Assembly (NCBI GenBank): GCA_947493695.1
Contig: CANLSF010000004.1
Coordinates: 248,001 to 312,000, forward strand
Source of the DNA: an uncultured Kiloniellaceae bacterium
GTDB lineage: Bacteria > Pseudomonadota > Alphaproteobacteria > Kiloniellales > Kiloniellaceae
Length of the DNA stretch: 64,000 nucleotides
Direction of reading: 5' to 3'
The translations under genes and the position numbers were made by a program. Positions 9,810 to 18,743 of the stretch are shown one piece after another. Below the pieces are notes generated by a model that searched no databases, was not told where the DNA came from, and saw only the letters and a program-made list of their open reading frames with translations. Position 1 is the stretch's first letter. Every line of letters starts with the position of its first letter.

Positions 9810-10099
9810 TATCTTCCACCTGTTTTTTGTGCCAATAAAACTGTCGTTTCTTATTATTGCTCTGCGTCTATGGTGCGTTGATTCGCTCTCGTTTAGATTA
9901 GATGGCACGAACCTATTGGTTGTTATTTTTTTCCAAAAGCTTCACACTCACACCCGATCGCAAATTAGGTAGTATACTTACGCATTATGGAATCCTTCGC
10001 AATGCGTATAGCTTCTTCAAACTCTGAGTTTCTCATTCTTTTTCCGACTATTGAGCCGAAATTTTAATTAGCATCAGTATGGTTAATCTCAGCATCAAC

Positions 10100-10411
10100 T
10101 TACTCAATAGTATTGCCTGTTGAGGTGACATTTGTGCCTAAGTCTACAACTTTTGCGGTTTCTTCCGCTATTGTCTCTTCGTTGTAACCTTCGAAGAAAA
10201 ACCCGACGGGCACACCAACAACTTGTGCTGCTTCGTACAGACTCAGGGCGCCAATCGATTCGCTGCCTGATTCGATTTGCCTGAGCTTTTGCACGGGAAG
10301 GCTGAGGGCCGATGCCAGTTCTTCAGCTGAGATATTGTTGTGTTCGCGCTGCTGTTTCAGTCTGCGTCCAACGAATCTGTCCACCGCTTGACTCGATCTT
10401 CGACTTTTCAT
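10100..10411 (-). CDS. XRE-family transcriptional regulator (second of two)
   Basis: A short helix-turn-helix protein (103 residues from ATG 10411). The HTH spans about residues 14-68 (RRLKQQREHNNISAEELASA, then VQKLRQIESGSESIGALSLY), followed by GVPVGFFFEGYNEE, which parallels the FFAGYEQ segment of the neighbouring regulator. ATG 10411 is preceded by GAGGAG at about 10-nt spacing. An in-frame ATG at 10534 would add 41 residues but has no ribosome binding site. Both regulators lie in an unusually A+T-rich stretch, and the pair may stem from duplication; identity outside the HTH is low. Confidence 0.75.
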   Translation of the reverse strand: MKSRRSSQAVDRFVGRRLKQQREHNNISAEELASALSLPVQKLRQIESGSESIGALSLYEAAQVVGVPVGFFFEGYNEETIAEETAKVVDLGTNVTSTGNTIE

Positions 10412-11023
10412 ATCTGCCGTACTCCTCGTGAGAGCTTTTTCGTTTATTGCTTGAAACACGATCTGCGCCTCTAACAACACGCCGGGCTTCTCCTGGCCGG
10501 TATTGGTATTCTCATTCACCTTCTGCGATGGCATCGGCGACGCTTGCGTAACAATTTATTAAAATGCGCTCGTCGAGCAATTTGGGGATTCTACTTATAC
10601 GCGCGCATACGGTTTTAACGCGCGGCGATGTGGTGAGGGACAAGAGGGCATCGGATGGTTGGCAGGCGGCGCCTTGGAAGCGCCTGTGATGCATGGTTTT
10701 TGAGCGGCTCGAATTTCGCTGAACCCGGTAAAAACCGGCGATTTTGTGCTGACTTTGGGCAGCGCATTGATTTGGATCATGTCTGGACCGGGCTTGCTCA
10801 GCTTTAATCCCGAAGTCGTTCTAACATTGGATCGAGGGGATGTCGTTGTCGGGGGTAATTCTTGCAACTGCAAATCATTCTTGACATTAACGGTCAAGCG
10901 TCGTTATTTGCGGAGATTGAGGCTGAGATTTCTCAAGCGCAGGAAACGCGACGCTGATAGCCGTTTGGATCTCGATCCGAAGCCAGATGATTTATTTTAG
11001 CCAATTAAGGATGAGCCGGAACC
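10412..11023. other. Gene-poor stretch
   Basis: About 600 nt between the second XRE gene and the next credible gene. Open frames on both strands are Arg- and Pro-rich and unlike natural proteins. I see no RNA gene, repeat or recognisable remnant. The part nearest the XRE gene is presumably its promoter region. Confidence 0.5.
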
Positions 11024-11227
11024 ATGTGCCTTTGCCGCATCGCTACGACCAAAGCTTATGACGAACTGCGCAAGCTGGGGGAAAACGAGGGCGATGCCTA
11101 TGACGCTGCAGTCCGTGTATACCGGCATCATCATCCCGAGCATCCGCGGGTTCTGGCTTACGAGACCGTCGCCGACTGGCTTGAGCATCACGAAGATCAG
11201 TATGCAGCGGGCGGTTCTGCCGCCTGA
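11024..11227 (+). CDS. Small hypothetical protein
   Basis: A 67-residue frame with natural-looking composition: KAYDELRKLGENEGDAYDAA, then HHHPEHPRVLAYETVADWLE. It starts at an ATG with AAGGA about 13 nt upstream. It is His- and acid-rich, predicted helical, without signal peptide or membrane segment. I do not recognise a family. Frames on the other strand and in +1 look less protein-like, so this is the best reading, but it has no operon partner to support it. Confidence 0.55.
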   Translation: MCLCRIATTKAYDELRKLGENEGDAYDAAVRVYRHHHPEHPRVLAYETVADWLEHHEDQYAAGGSAA

Positions 11228-11389
11228 AGGCGGACCGCGCGAGGGGATCAAACTTGGCTTTGAGCCAGGGGATGGCCAATAACTGATCTGAACCGGCGCG
11301 GGCAGGGCGGTTTAAGCCTGTTCGTTGCAGGTGGGCGTTTGAGCCTCTGGAAAGCTATTCCTGAAAAGATCGCTTGAGACCTTCTGTCT

Positions 11390-11866
11390 CTACAGCGCCT
11401 TCCGGAAGACAACTTTATCATCGCCGGATGCCCAATAGTCGCGAATACGGGCTTCGTCCTGGTAGCCGTTTTTGCGATAGAAGCTGCGCGTCCGGGCATA
11501 TCTATCGGTTCCGGAGGTGTCGACGATAAGCAGCCGCTGCTTGCGTTCACGCAGGCTGTCTTCAAGTTTGCCCACCAGATCACTGCCGATTCCGCCGCCT
11601 TGGTTCGAGGAAAGCACCGCGATCGCCAGCATATTCCATGTGCCGTCAGTCAGTTCCTCCAGAACGGCATAGCAAAAGCCGACAGCTTCGCCGTCTATCT
11701 CACAGGTCAGCCAGATTTCGCCGTTTGTCTTCTCTGTCAGGAAACTGCGCAACATGTCCGGCAGCATTTCACGCGGAAAGAGTTCAGTGTCGTCAAGCAC
11801 CCGCTGCAACGCAGGAACATCCGCGGAACAGGTCGCTCTGACCTTAGTTGTGGGCTGCTTTTTCAT
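11390..11866 (-). CDS. GNAT-family N-acetyltransferase
   Basis: A 158-residue GCN5-related acetyltransferase that would move an acetyl group from acetyl-CoA to an amine. Strand beta-4 with WNMLAIAVLSSNQGGGIGSDLV (about residues 77-98) contains the acetyl-CoA pyrophosphate-binding Q/R-x-x-G-x-G/A loop (QGGGIG). TRSFYRKNGYQDEARIRDYW near the C terminus is the typical last helix and strand. It stands alone between a small forward gene and the nitrilase-family gene, from which it diverges. The acceptor substrate is unknown. Confidence 0.92.
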   Translation of the reverse strand: MKKQPTTKVRATCSADVPALQRVLDDTELFPREMLPDMLRSFLTEKTNGEIWLTCEIDGEAVGFCYAVLEELTDGTWNMLAIAVLSSNQGGGIGSDLVGKLEDSLRERKQRLLIVDTSGTDRYARTRSFYRKNGYQDEARIRDYWASGDDKVVFRKAL

Positions 11867-11998
11867 TTCGTAGATTAGCGGCGCGATTGATGGGAGAAGG
11901 GTGCCCTCGTATTCAGTCTTATCGCTTACCTTATAGCTTACCGAACGGGTGAGTGTTCATATTCATTCATCGCTCCGGCAAGGTGGTTCAGCCAACTC

Positions 11999-12838
11999 AT
12001 GAGCAAAAAGCTTCCGATCGCGATCGCCCAAAGCCTCATTACAGCGGATGTCCAGGCCAACGGCCGGCATATTCGGGATCTAATGGCCCAGGCCGGTCAG
12101 GCTGGCGCCCGGTTAATCCATTTTCCCGAGGCTGCGCTGTCTGGCTACGTAAAGGCGCAGATCAGGGGCTGGAATGAAGTTGATTGGGCTGCGCTCAGGA
12201 AGGAATTGCTTCTGACCATGGAGCAGGCGAAACGCCTTGGTATCTGGTGCGTTGTCGGGTGTAATCACAAACTGACGCCCCCAAACCGGCCGCACAACAG
12301 CCTCTTTGTCATTTCTGACCGAGGAGAGCTTGCGACCCGTTACGACAAGAGGTTCTGTTCGCATAGTGAGATCTCGGACTGGTATTCACCTGGTCGTCTT
12401 CCGGTTCTCTTCGAGGTCGAGGGCTTTCGGTTTGGTTGCGCGCTTTGTATCGAAATTCAGTTTGCTGAGGTTTTCGACGAATACGAACGCCTGGACGTGG
12501 ATTGCGTGCTTTTTTCCGCTTATTCCGAGGATCCACTCTTTAGGCTGAAGGCGCAGAGCTATGCCGGCATCAACTGCTACTGGATCAGTGTCTCGGCACC
12601 GGCTCAGTGCGCTGCTGGTCTGCAGAGTGGCCTTGTCGGTCCACACGGGCAATTTCTGTCCGTGAATGACGCAAGAGAAAGCGCCTGCATCCAAATTGTG
12701 GAATTGGATAAGAGCAACCCTGATCTACAGGTCGCCCTGACAAAGGCGCGACCGTGGCGACGCAAGGCCAAATCAGGGGGCATTTATCAGCCTGGGCCGA
12801 TTGGCGACGTCCGCAGCGAGGACCCCACATGTCTGTGA
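11999..12838 (+). CDS. Carbon-nitrogen hydrolase (nitrilase superfamily)
   Basis: A 279-residue amidase/nitrilase-fold hydrolase with the full catalytic triad: Glu44 in FPEAALSGY, Lys117 in RYDKRFCSH and Cys150 in CALCIEIQF. Relatives hydrolyse non-peptide C-N bonds such as those of amides, carbamoyl-putrescine or nitriles. There is no signal peptide, so it acts in the cytoplasm. The start ATG has AAGGTGG about 12 nt upstream. It diverges from the GNAT gene and has no operon partner, so the substrate remains open. Confidence 0.92.
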   Translation: MSKKLPIAIAQSLITADVQANGRHIRDLMAQAGQAGARLIHFPEAALSGYVKAQIRGWNEVDWAALRKELLLTMEQAKRLGIWCVVGCNHKLTPPNRPHNSLFVISDRGELATRYDKRFCSHSEISDWYSPGRLPVLFEVEGFRFGCALCIEIQFAEVFDEYERLDVDCVLFSAYSEDPLFRLKAQSYAGINCYWISVSAPAQCAAGLQSGLVGPHGQFLSVNDARESACIQIVELDKSNPDLQVALTKARPWRRKAKSGGIYQPGPIGDVRSEDPTCL

Positions 12839-13347
12839 TCCGGTAGAGTGTGTCTTCCAGGGGCGTCTTTACAGGCCTGTTTGTAACAACCGGACCAGCG
12901 TCACAGAGATCGTCGGGGCGAGGGCGCGTGCGGTGGTTATCGCGGCAACGCGTCCAGCAGGATTTGCTCCAGATCGTCGCGTCAGTGAACACTGACTGAC
13001 TGCTGGCTCTGCTGCGCTTGAATGCGGACGACGTTGTTGACTGGCTGGCGTGCGGCTCGATCATAACCACAGTCACCAAGTGAGCATGTTCGCGGTTACT
13101 TTTTTGATGAAAGGGCGCTGACGACAAACGGCGACACAGCCGCTGGTATGAGCTTCTCTGGGGCCCGGATCTCAATACACAAAAGACGCATAATGTATAT
13201 TATGGAAAATATTGAACCTGAGATTCTATGCGTGCCTCGGCAGGTCTTTCCTGTATCTCAGCTGCCTGAAGCGTCTTCTGTTCTGTTGGTGTCTCTGTTG
13301 TGTTATCCAGCCCTGCCAATCCCAATACCGCAGACGAAGGACGCCTC
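12839..13347. other. Gene-free stretch
   Basis: About 500 nt without a convincing gene on either strand. It contains a short A+T-rich imperfect palindrome (CATAATGTATATTATG, around 13190-13205), which could be an operator or promoter element for the following gene. Nothing else is recognised. Confidence 0.45.
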
Positions 13348-13689
13348 ATGGACACGATCTTTCTGGTGAAGCCCGGTTTTCAGGATCCTGAATTTCCTGG
13401 AAAGGACTTCTACTGTTGGCACTGTGCGTTGATCGAAGGCATTCTGGCTTCTTTCCCGGATCTGGCGGCGAAGCTGATCGTTAAGCGCGTCGACTGGCCG
13501 CGACCGAGAACCGAGGTCATCGACATCGTTGGCGAAGAAAATCAGTCGCTCCCGCTTCTGGTGTTCGGCGCTGACCCGAAGCCCGATGATAAATCCGGCG
13601 AGCTTTCCGCGCCGTCGTTCATTGCCGACAAGGATGCGATTCTGCAGGCACTGACCGATCGTCATGGTTTTCCACATCCGCATCCCTGA
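13348..13689 (+). CDS. DUF3088 family protein
   Basis: A 113-residue protein that matches the DUF3088 pattern I recall: a start like MDTIFLVKPGF, then FYCWHCALIEGILASFP with a CxxC-like pair (C-W-H-C), VDWPRPRTEVI, and GEENQSLPLLVF. The CxxC and the overall layout suggest a thioredoxin-like fold, so a redox or glutaredoxin-like role is possible but unproven. The start is set at ATG 13348, with AAGGA 8 nt upstream; the frame stays open for 16 further codons upstream. It stands alone and is followed by a 9-bp inverted repeat. Confidence 0.85.
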   Translation: MDTIFLVKPGFQDPEFPGKDFYCWHCALIEGILASFPDLAAKLIVKRVDWPRPRTEVIDIVGEENQSLPLLVFGADPKPDDKSGELSAPSFIADKDAILQALTDRHGFPHPHP

Positions 13690-13739
13690 TCTCGGCAAGC
13701 CATAGGATTTTCGGGCTCAAGGCCGTCCATTTACCTCTA

Positions 13740-13780
13740 GCGCTTCAGTTTGTCCGGCCAAATCCACAGGCCTGAAGCGC
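13740..13780. repeat. Inverted repeat after the DUF3088 gene
   Basis: GCGCTTCAG (13740-13748) and CTGAAGCGC (13772-13780) form a perfect 9-bp inverted repeat around a 23-nt loop, 50 nt after the stop. There is no T-run, so it is at best a weak terminator or an mRNA 3'-end stabiliser. Confidence 0.4.
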
Positions 13781-13889
13781 GACACCCGGTTCGTGAAGCA
13801 GGCCTTTGCGCCCGCTTAGCGCTAATCATCAGGCGAGCGTTTGGGTGAAGTCTTGCCACTATAGGCTTGTAATTACCGGACTTTAGCTC

Positions 13890-13932
13890 TTGTCAGATAA
13901 ATAATAATTGATAATGAGAATGAATCGCATTA
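13890..13932 (+). promoter_or_regulatory. Putative promoter overlapped by a Fur-like box
   Basis: TTGTCA (13890-13895) and TAATGA (13912-13917) with a 16-nt spacer resemble a sigma-70 promoter. The segment GATAATGAGAATGAATCGC (from 13910) matches the classical Fur consensus GATAATGATAATCATTATC at about 14 of 19 positions and covers the -10 element. This geometry would allow iron-dependent repression of the PEP-CTERM gene 50 nt downstream. It is a pattern match by eye only. Confidence 0.4.
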
Positions 13933-13980
13933 ATAGATCCAGATAACTTCCCTCATCCGATTTATTCCGGAGAAAATCAA

Positions 13981-15264
13981 ATGACGATCAAAAACGCCGC
14001 ACGTGCGGCGACGGTATCCGCTTGTCTTTTTGGCGGCTGCCTGACCATCGGCGGGCTCCTGTTAACCGCTCAGCCGGCGAAGGCTGCACCCTTTACCTTT
14101 GGATTCGATATTCTTGTTGCTGATCAAGGTCTTGACGGGGTTTACCGCAGCCGGGATCTCAATGGTGACGGCGATGCTAATGACAGCGGTGAAACCAGCG
14201 TTTTCTTTAATGGCGATAACACCAGCGGGCTCGAAAACCCCAGCAGCAACATCTTTACAATTCTGCAGTCCCGCAGCGGTGAGCTTTATGTCGGCGACGG
14301 CACCAGTGACAGCGTTTACCGCCTGTCCGACAAGAATCGCGATGGCGATGCGCAGGACAACGGAGAGGCGCAGGTCTGGTTTTCCGAAGATAATGCGGCC
14401 GGATTGACCCTCCCTACTCCGAACGGCATCGGCGAAGACAGCGAAAACAACGTCTACATCGTCAATGCGGGAACAGGATCCAGCCCTTCAGACGGTATAT
14501 ACCGCACCCGCGATCTCAACGGCGACAGTGACGCAAATGACGTCGGCGAAGCGAGCCTCTGGCTTGATCTGGGGAGATTGAACCCTTCGGCTTCCGCTTT
14601 CGAGATTACCTTTCAGGGGAATGTCGCCTTTGTTGCTGATACCGTTGGAACCGACACCAATGTGATCTATCGGGCAGAAGACAGTGACGGCAACGGCTCG
14701 ATCAGCGACGACGAGGTTTCGGTGTTCATCGATGGCAATAACCCTTACGGCGTAACCATCGACTTTGCCTTGTCAGGTGACGACACGAGCCTCTTCATGT
14801 GGGAGTTTCTGGACTTTGATGGACCTCAATCTCTTTTCAAGCTGACCGACCTAGACGGCAGCGAGATGATTGATGACGTTCTTGAGGTGGTTGATGTCTG
14901 GGATACCAGCCTCTTGCCCAGTGAATTCGTCACCGGTGCTGGGTTTGGTGTGGCAGTCGGTCCTGACGGAAGCATTCTGCTGACCTCCAACGGCCGGAAT
15001 CCTAATGAGGATAATGTTTATCTTTTACAGGACCTTAACGGCGACGGTGATTATCGCGATGAAGGCGAGACTGCGGTCTGGCTGTCGCGATCGGTAAGCG
15101 GTGATGTTCCCGACCGGCCACGGGCAGTGGCTTTTGCCCCGCGAAACCTGGTCGTGGCCGTTCCAGAGCCGGGCTCCCTGCCCTTGCTGGCAATCGGGTT
15201 TATTTCGATGGCCGGTCTGGCGGGCTTTTCAAAACAGCGTTCGCGCGTAAGACGCTCTGACTAA
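13981..15264 (+). CDS. Exported PEP-CTERM protein with Asp/Asn-rich repeats
   Basis: A 427-residue secreted protein. It has a long signal peptide ending near AQPAKAA (about residue 36). At the C terminus VPEPGSLPLLAIGFISMAGL is followed by a basic tail (KQRSRVRRSD), the PEP-CTERM sorting signal recognised by exosortase/archaeosortase-type transpeptidases. Between them lie at least five copies of a DLNGDGDANDSGE-like motif (near residues 59, 119, 178, 234, 350), often preceded by VYR or IYR. These resemble calcium-binding Asp/Asn loops and may mark the blades of a beta-propeller. No exosortase gene is in the window. A GGAG ribosome binding site precedes the ATG, and a hairpin follows the stop. 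Confidence 0.85.
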   Translation: MTIKNAARAATVSACLFGGCLTIGGLLLTAQPAKAAPFTFGFDILVADQGLDGVYRSRDLNGDGDANDSGETSVFFNGDNTSGLENPSSNIFTILQSRSGELYVGDGTSDSVYRLSDKNRDGDAQDNGEAQVWFSEDNAAGLTLPTPNGIGEDSENNVYIVNAGTGSSPSDGIYRTRDLNGDSDANDVGEASLWLDLGRLNPSASAFEITFQGNVAFVADTVGTDTNVIYRAEDSDGNGSISDDEVSVFIDGNNPYGVTIDFALSGDDTSLFMWEFLDFDGPQSLFKLTDLDGSEMIDDVLEVVDVWDTSLLPSEFVTGAGFGVAVGPDGSILLTSNGRNPNEDNVYLLQDLNGDGDYRDEGETAVWLSRSVSGDVPDRPRAVAFAPRNLVVAVPEPGSLPLLAIGFISMAGLAGFSKQRSRVRRSD

Positions 15265-15296
15265 GGCACAGGCTCTTTGAGAACGAGATGAAAACT

Positions 15297-15324
15297 GAGG
15301 CCTCGGCATCCTGTCCGGGGCCTC
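15297..15324 (+). terminator. Hairpin after the PEP-CTERM gene
   Basis: A 10-bp stem (GAGGCCTCGG / CCGGGGCCTC, one G-U pair) with an 8-nt loop, 32 nt after the stop. The T-run is weak and displaced (TCTTTTG about 10 nt further on), so it is a probable but not textbook terminator. Confidence 0.6.
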
Positions 15325-15749
15325 GGTGTACTCGTCTTTTGACGAAGTTAATCCTGAAGTGTGAAGCTCAAGTAGCGCGCGTTTTCCATGTGTTCAGACA
15401 TGATGGCGGTCTAACGGCAAATTAAGAATAACCTCTACGTGTATCGAGCGCGCGAATTGCTGCTGATAAGTTGCTCACTCTGTCCAATCCGGCTCCGGAA
15501 ACGATAGGGTTTTCGTCGAAACCGGCGATTTGGCGATTGAAACTTGCCTCTGCCACATAATTATCAACTGCATGCCATGGAATGTGCGGCAGAACCCGTG
15601 TAGCCTCTATCCAACAAAAAAATGAACAGGGTTGGCTTTGTATGTTGCTTGTTTGGGCATCTGGACTTCGTCTCGGCAGAGACGAGGGCGAGAAGCATCG
15701 CTTCGTATCGGCGAAGGATGGTCTGTGGGAGACCGTTGGGTGCGTGAGA
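15325..15749. other. Intergenic region before the solute-binding protein gene
   Basis: About 420 nt without a credible gene. The frame of the next gene stays open upstream to 15582, but that extension lacks a ribosome binding site and precedes a clear signal peptide, so I treat it as untranslated. No known RNA or repeat was seen. Confidence 0.45.
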
Positions 15750-17702
15750 ATGCCGCTGGGTAAACTGCTCGCTGCTGCGGCCGCGGTGTGCTGTGTACTA
15801 GCGATGCCGTTCGGCGCTTTAGCGGCGGAACCAATTCTCGAAACCCTCAAGCTGCCTGAGGTGAAAACACTCCGCAGCCTGCAGGAAACACCCTATTTGA
15901 GCGATGCAGTCGCTGCCGGTGATCTTCCGGCTATCGCCGACCGGCTGCCGGCGGCTCCCCAGATTGTGCCGCGCGGGAGCGCCCAGCGGGTTGGCAAGCC
16001 AGGTGGCAGTATCAACACGCTGATAACGCGGGAAAAAGACATCCGTTTGCTGGTTGTCTACGGCTATTCGCGGTTGGTCGGTTACAACGAAAAGCTCGAG
16101 ATCGTCCCGGATGTCCTTGAAAAAGTTGAAATCGAAGACGGTCGCAGCTTCACCTTTTATCTCAGAAAAGGACATAAATGGTCTGATGGCGCGCCCTTCA
16201 CGACTGAGGATTTCCGTTATTACTGGGAGGATGTGGCGAACAATGACAAGCTCACTCCGTCCGGGCCGACCACATCTCTAGCGGTCGATGGCGAGTTCCC
16301 GAAGGTCGAGATCATCGATGCGCAGACAATCCGCTATAGCTGGTCAAACCCGAATCCCTTCTTTCTGACCAAGCTTGCCGGTGCGCGCCCACTCTTTATC
16401 TATCAGCCCTCGCATTACCTGAAGCAGTTTCACGCGAAATACGCCGAGCCCGCCACCCTGGCGAAGTATGTTGACCACTCAAATGCCCGGGACTGGGCGC
16501 AGATGCATAATCGCAAAGCCCGGCAATACCGCTTCACCAACCCGAAACTTCCGACCCTCCAGCCCTGGGTCAATACGGTCAAACCACCCTCGACCCGTTT
16601 TGTGGCAAAGCGTAATCCCTATTACCATCGGGTGGACGAGTTCGGGCAGCAGCTCCCCTATCTTGATGAAATGGTTCTCAGCGTTGTGACAGGTTCGCTG
16701 ATTCCGGCGAAAGTCGGTGCCGGAGAGTCGGACATCCAGTCGCGAGGCCTGAATTTCAGCGATTACACCTTTCTGAAGGAAAACGACGAGCGCAGCGGCT
16801 ACGACGTGCGGCTCTGGAAAACCGTGCGCGGTTCGCAGCTTGCGCTTTATCCCAACCTCAACACCAATGACCCCGAGTGGCGTAAACTCTTCAGGGACGT
16901 GCGTTTCCGCCGTGCTCTTTCCATGGCAACGAACCGGCATGAGGTCAATCAGGTCATCTATTACGGCCTCTGCATCGAAGGCAATAACACGGTGCTGCCT
17001 GCCAGTCCTCTGTATCATCAGAACTATCGTGATGCCTGGGCAATGTACGATCCCGAGGCCGCAAGCGCGTTGCTGGATGAGATGGGCCTGACGGAGCGCG
17101 ATGAAGACGGCATTCGGCTTCTGCCCGATGGACGGCAGATGGAGATCATCGTCGAGACGGCCGGAGAAAACACCGAAGAATCAGATGTTTTAGAACTGAT
17201 TCATGACTCCTGGCTGGAAGTCGGGGTCAAGCTCTTCACCAAACCGTCGCAGCGAGAGGTCCTGCGAAAGCGGATATTTGCGGGCGAAACCCTGATGACC
17301 ATGTGGTTCGGCTACGAAAACGGTGTGCCCACGGCAGATATGAGCCCGGATGAGTTTGTACCGCTTCATCAGCAGAGCTATCAGTGGCCCAAATGGGGTC
17401 AGTACCATGAGACCAGTGGAAAGTCCGGTGAGCCTGTGGATATGCCCCTGGCTCAGGAACTGCTTGAATTGCACATCAACTGGACGACGGCGCGCTCCAG
17501 GGACGAGCGTGAAAAGATCTGGCACCGGATTTTGAAAATCCACGCGGATCAGGTCTATACCATTGGAATCGTTGCACAGGTGCCGCAGCCGATCGTGGTT
17601 TCCAGCGATCTGAAAAACGTACCGGTCGAAGGGATCTACAACTGGGAACCCGGCGCGCAGCTTGGCATTTACCGGCCGGACCGCTTCTGGCTGGATCGCT
17701 AG
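15750..17702 (+). CDS. ABC transporter substrate-binding protein, family 5
   Basis: A 650-residue periplasmic binding protein of the peptide/nickel (SBP_bac_5) type. A Sec signal peptide covers about residues 1-26 (LLAAAAAVCCVLAMPFGALA, then AEP). The family signature is seen in FTFYLRKGHKWSDGAPFTTEDF, and the later FRRALSMATNRHEVN fits the second lobe. There is no lipobox. At 650 residues it belongs to the long subgroup of the family. I chose ATG 15750 because it opens the signal peptide. No permease or ATPase gene is adjacent, so it is an orphan whose ligand and transporter are unknown. Confidence 0.9.
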   Translation: MPLGKLLAAAAAVCCVLAMPFGALAAEPILETLKLPEVKTLRSLQETPYLSDAVAAGDLPAIADRLPAAPQIVPRGSAQRVGKPGGSINTLITREKDIRLLVVYGYSRLVGYNEKLEIVPDVLEKVEIEDGRSFTFYLRKGHKWSDGAPFTTEDFRYYWEDVANNDKLTPSGPTTSLAVDGEFPKVEIIDAQTIRYSWSNPNPFFLTKLAGARPLFIYQPSHYLKQFHAKYAEPATLAKYVDHSNARDWAQMHNRKARQYRFTNPKLPTLQPWVNTVKPPSTRFVAKRNPYYHRVDEFGQQLPYLDEMVLSVVTGSLIPAKVGAGESDIQSRGLNFSDYTFLKENDERSGYDVRLWKTVRGSQLALYPNLNTNDPEWRKLFRDVRFRRALSMATNRHEVNQVIYYGLCIEGNNTVLPASPLYHQNYRDAWAMYDPEAASALLDEMGLTERDEDGIRLLPDGRQMEIIVETAGENTEESDVLELIHDSWLEVGVKLFTKPSQREVLRKRIFAGETLMTMWFGYENGVPTADMSPDEFVPLHQQSYQWPKWGQYHETSGKSGEPVDMPLAQELLELHINWTTARSRDEREKIWHRILKIHADQVYTIGIVAQVPQPIVVSSDLKNVPVEGIYNWEPGAQLGIYRPDRFWLDR

Positions 17703-17789
17703 TCCAGGATCTTGCAAATTTGAGTTGTGTTCAGGTCTCTTCCAAAGGACTTGTCTTGCATGGTGTTGCCTAGTGCTTCGACCTATGCG

Positions 17790-18293
17790 TCAGGAATAAC
17801 GACCCCAGAAATCTCCACTCCTAGATTTTAGGTGCTCGCATTTGATGCGATGAACGAAGCGTGAAAACATCGCAAAGTGCGTCGCTGTGAACCCAATACC
17901 AATTGCTCCAGCGAGCAAAATATTGCCTTCAAGTGAAGAGGAAGAGTCAGTTGATATGAGGCTATAGAAAGCAAGCGTCAGCACCGGTGCGCAAAACATA
18001 AATCCAATGCGTAAGAACGCTGATTTATATAAATACTTAAAGGATATCCAGTAGCAAGCCTCCCACGATATGCTAAGAAAGCCGTAGAAAACTGCAAAGA
18101 AGAAAAAATAATAAGTGCCAGTATTTTTGTTTTTAGCGCTAATGATTTTTTCAGTTACTAACGGTGAGTCTGGTGGACTATCTAGAACTAAGAGCCAAGG
18201 AGCGAATACTATAGTGTATGTGATGATGGCGGTGAGTAATGTCCGCACAACGTACGGGAGCAGCAGCGTTCGATCCTTAAAGACGTTCTCCAT
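17790..18293 (-). CDS. Hypothetical four-helix membrane protein
   Basis: A 167-residue protein with about four hydrophobic segments (near residues 15-36, 60-80, 93-112 and 125-145) and a basic C terminus (HRIKCEHLKSRSGDFWGRYS). The gene is visibly richer in A+T than its neighbours (for example, runs of T and A around 18090-18150), with rare-looking codons, which suggests recent acquisition. No family is recognised. It is not in an operon: the next gene in the same direction begins about 430 nt further upstream (18725). Confidence 0.65.
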   Translation of the reverse strand: MENVFKDRTLLLPYVVRTLLTAIITYTIVFAPWLLVLDSPPDSPLVTEKIISAKNKNTGTYYFFFFAVFYGFLSISWEACYWISFKYLYKSAFLRIGFMFCAPVLTLAFYSLISTDSSSSLEGNILLAGAIGIGFTATHFAMFSRFVHRIKCEHLKSRSGDFWGRYS

Positions 18294-18488
18294 TGGTTTA
18301 GAGTTAGGTGTTAGTCACCCGACCACAACCTGAAAGTGATCATTGATGAATTTTTGGAAGGGCGATTGCCTCTCATTGGAGTAATGAAGCCGAGAGAAGG
18401 ACGTGTTTTGACGCAACCTTTGAGCGGCTCCGTCAAAACATGTCTCGTCGTTCTAACTTAGATCTTTAAGAGTGATCGAAATGCCGAG

Positions 18489-18725
18489 CTAACGGCGCAG
18501 AGGGCGGTGATATTTGTCGCCCATGGAGCCAATGATCAGCCGGACAAAGTCGATAATTGTCCAGATTCCAAGGCCACCCAGGGTGATCAGCATCAGCAGG
18601 CCGGTTCCGATCTTTCCGAGATAAAACCGGTGCACGCCGAAGGATCCCAAAAAGAAGCAAAGAAGCACGGCGGGTACAAAACCCTTGTCGCTCACTTCAT
18701 CCATCGACTGTGTTTCATGCGACAC
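18489..18725 (-). CDS. TM2 domain protein
   Basis: A 78-residue membrane protein with the TM2 signature: two helices joined by a short loop, with [20 protein letters not shown] and [16 protein letters not shown]. Start is GTG 18725 with AGGAG 6 nt upstream (frame MSHETQS). TM2 proteins are widespread small inner-membrane proteins of unknown molecular role. A second TM2-like gene lies 18 nt upstream in the same direction, so the two are probably one transcript. Confidence 0.9.
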   Translation of the reverse strand: MSHETQSMDEVSDKGFVPAVLLCFFLGSFGVHRFYLGKIGTGLLMLITLGGLGIWTIIDFVRLIIGSMGDKYHRPLRR

Positions 18726-18743
18726 ATTATTCTCCTTTAAAGG

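Noticed and set aside
13995-14010. Perfect 16-bp palindrome CGCCGCACGTGCGGCG, considered as a second parS site
   Set aside because: It shares only the central CACGTG with parS, lacks the TTTC/GAAA flanks and lies within the signal-peptide codons of the PEP-CTERM gene.
15582-15749. N-terminal extension of the solute-binding protein frame
   Set aside because: It precedes a clear signal peptide and has no ribosome binding site.
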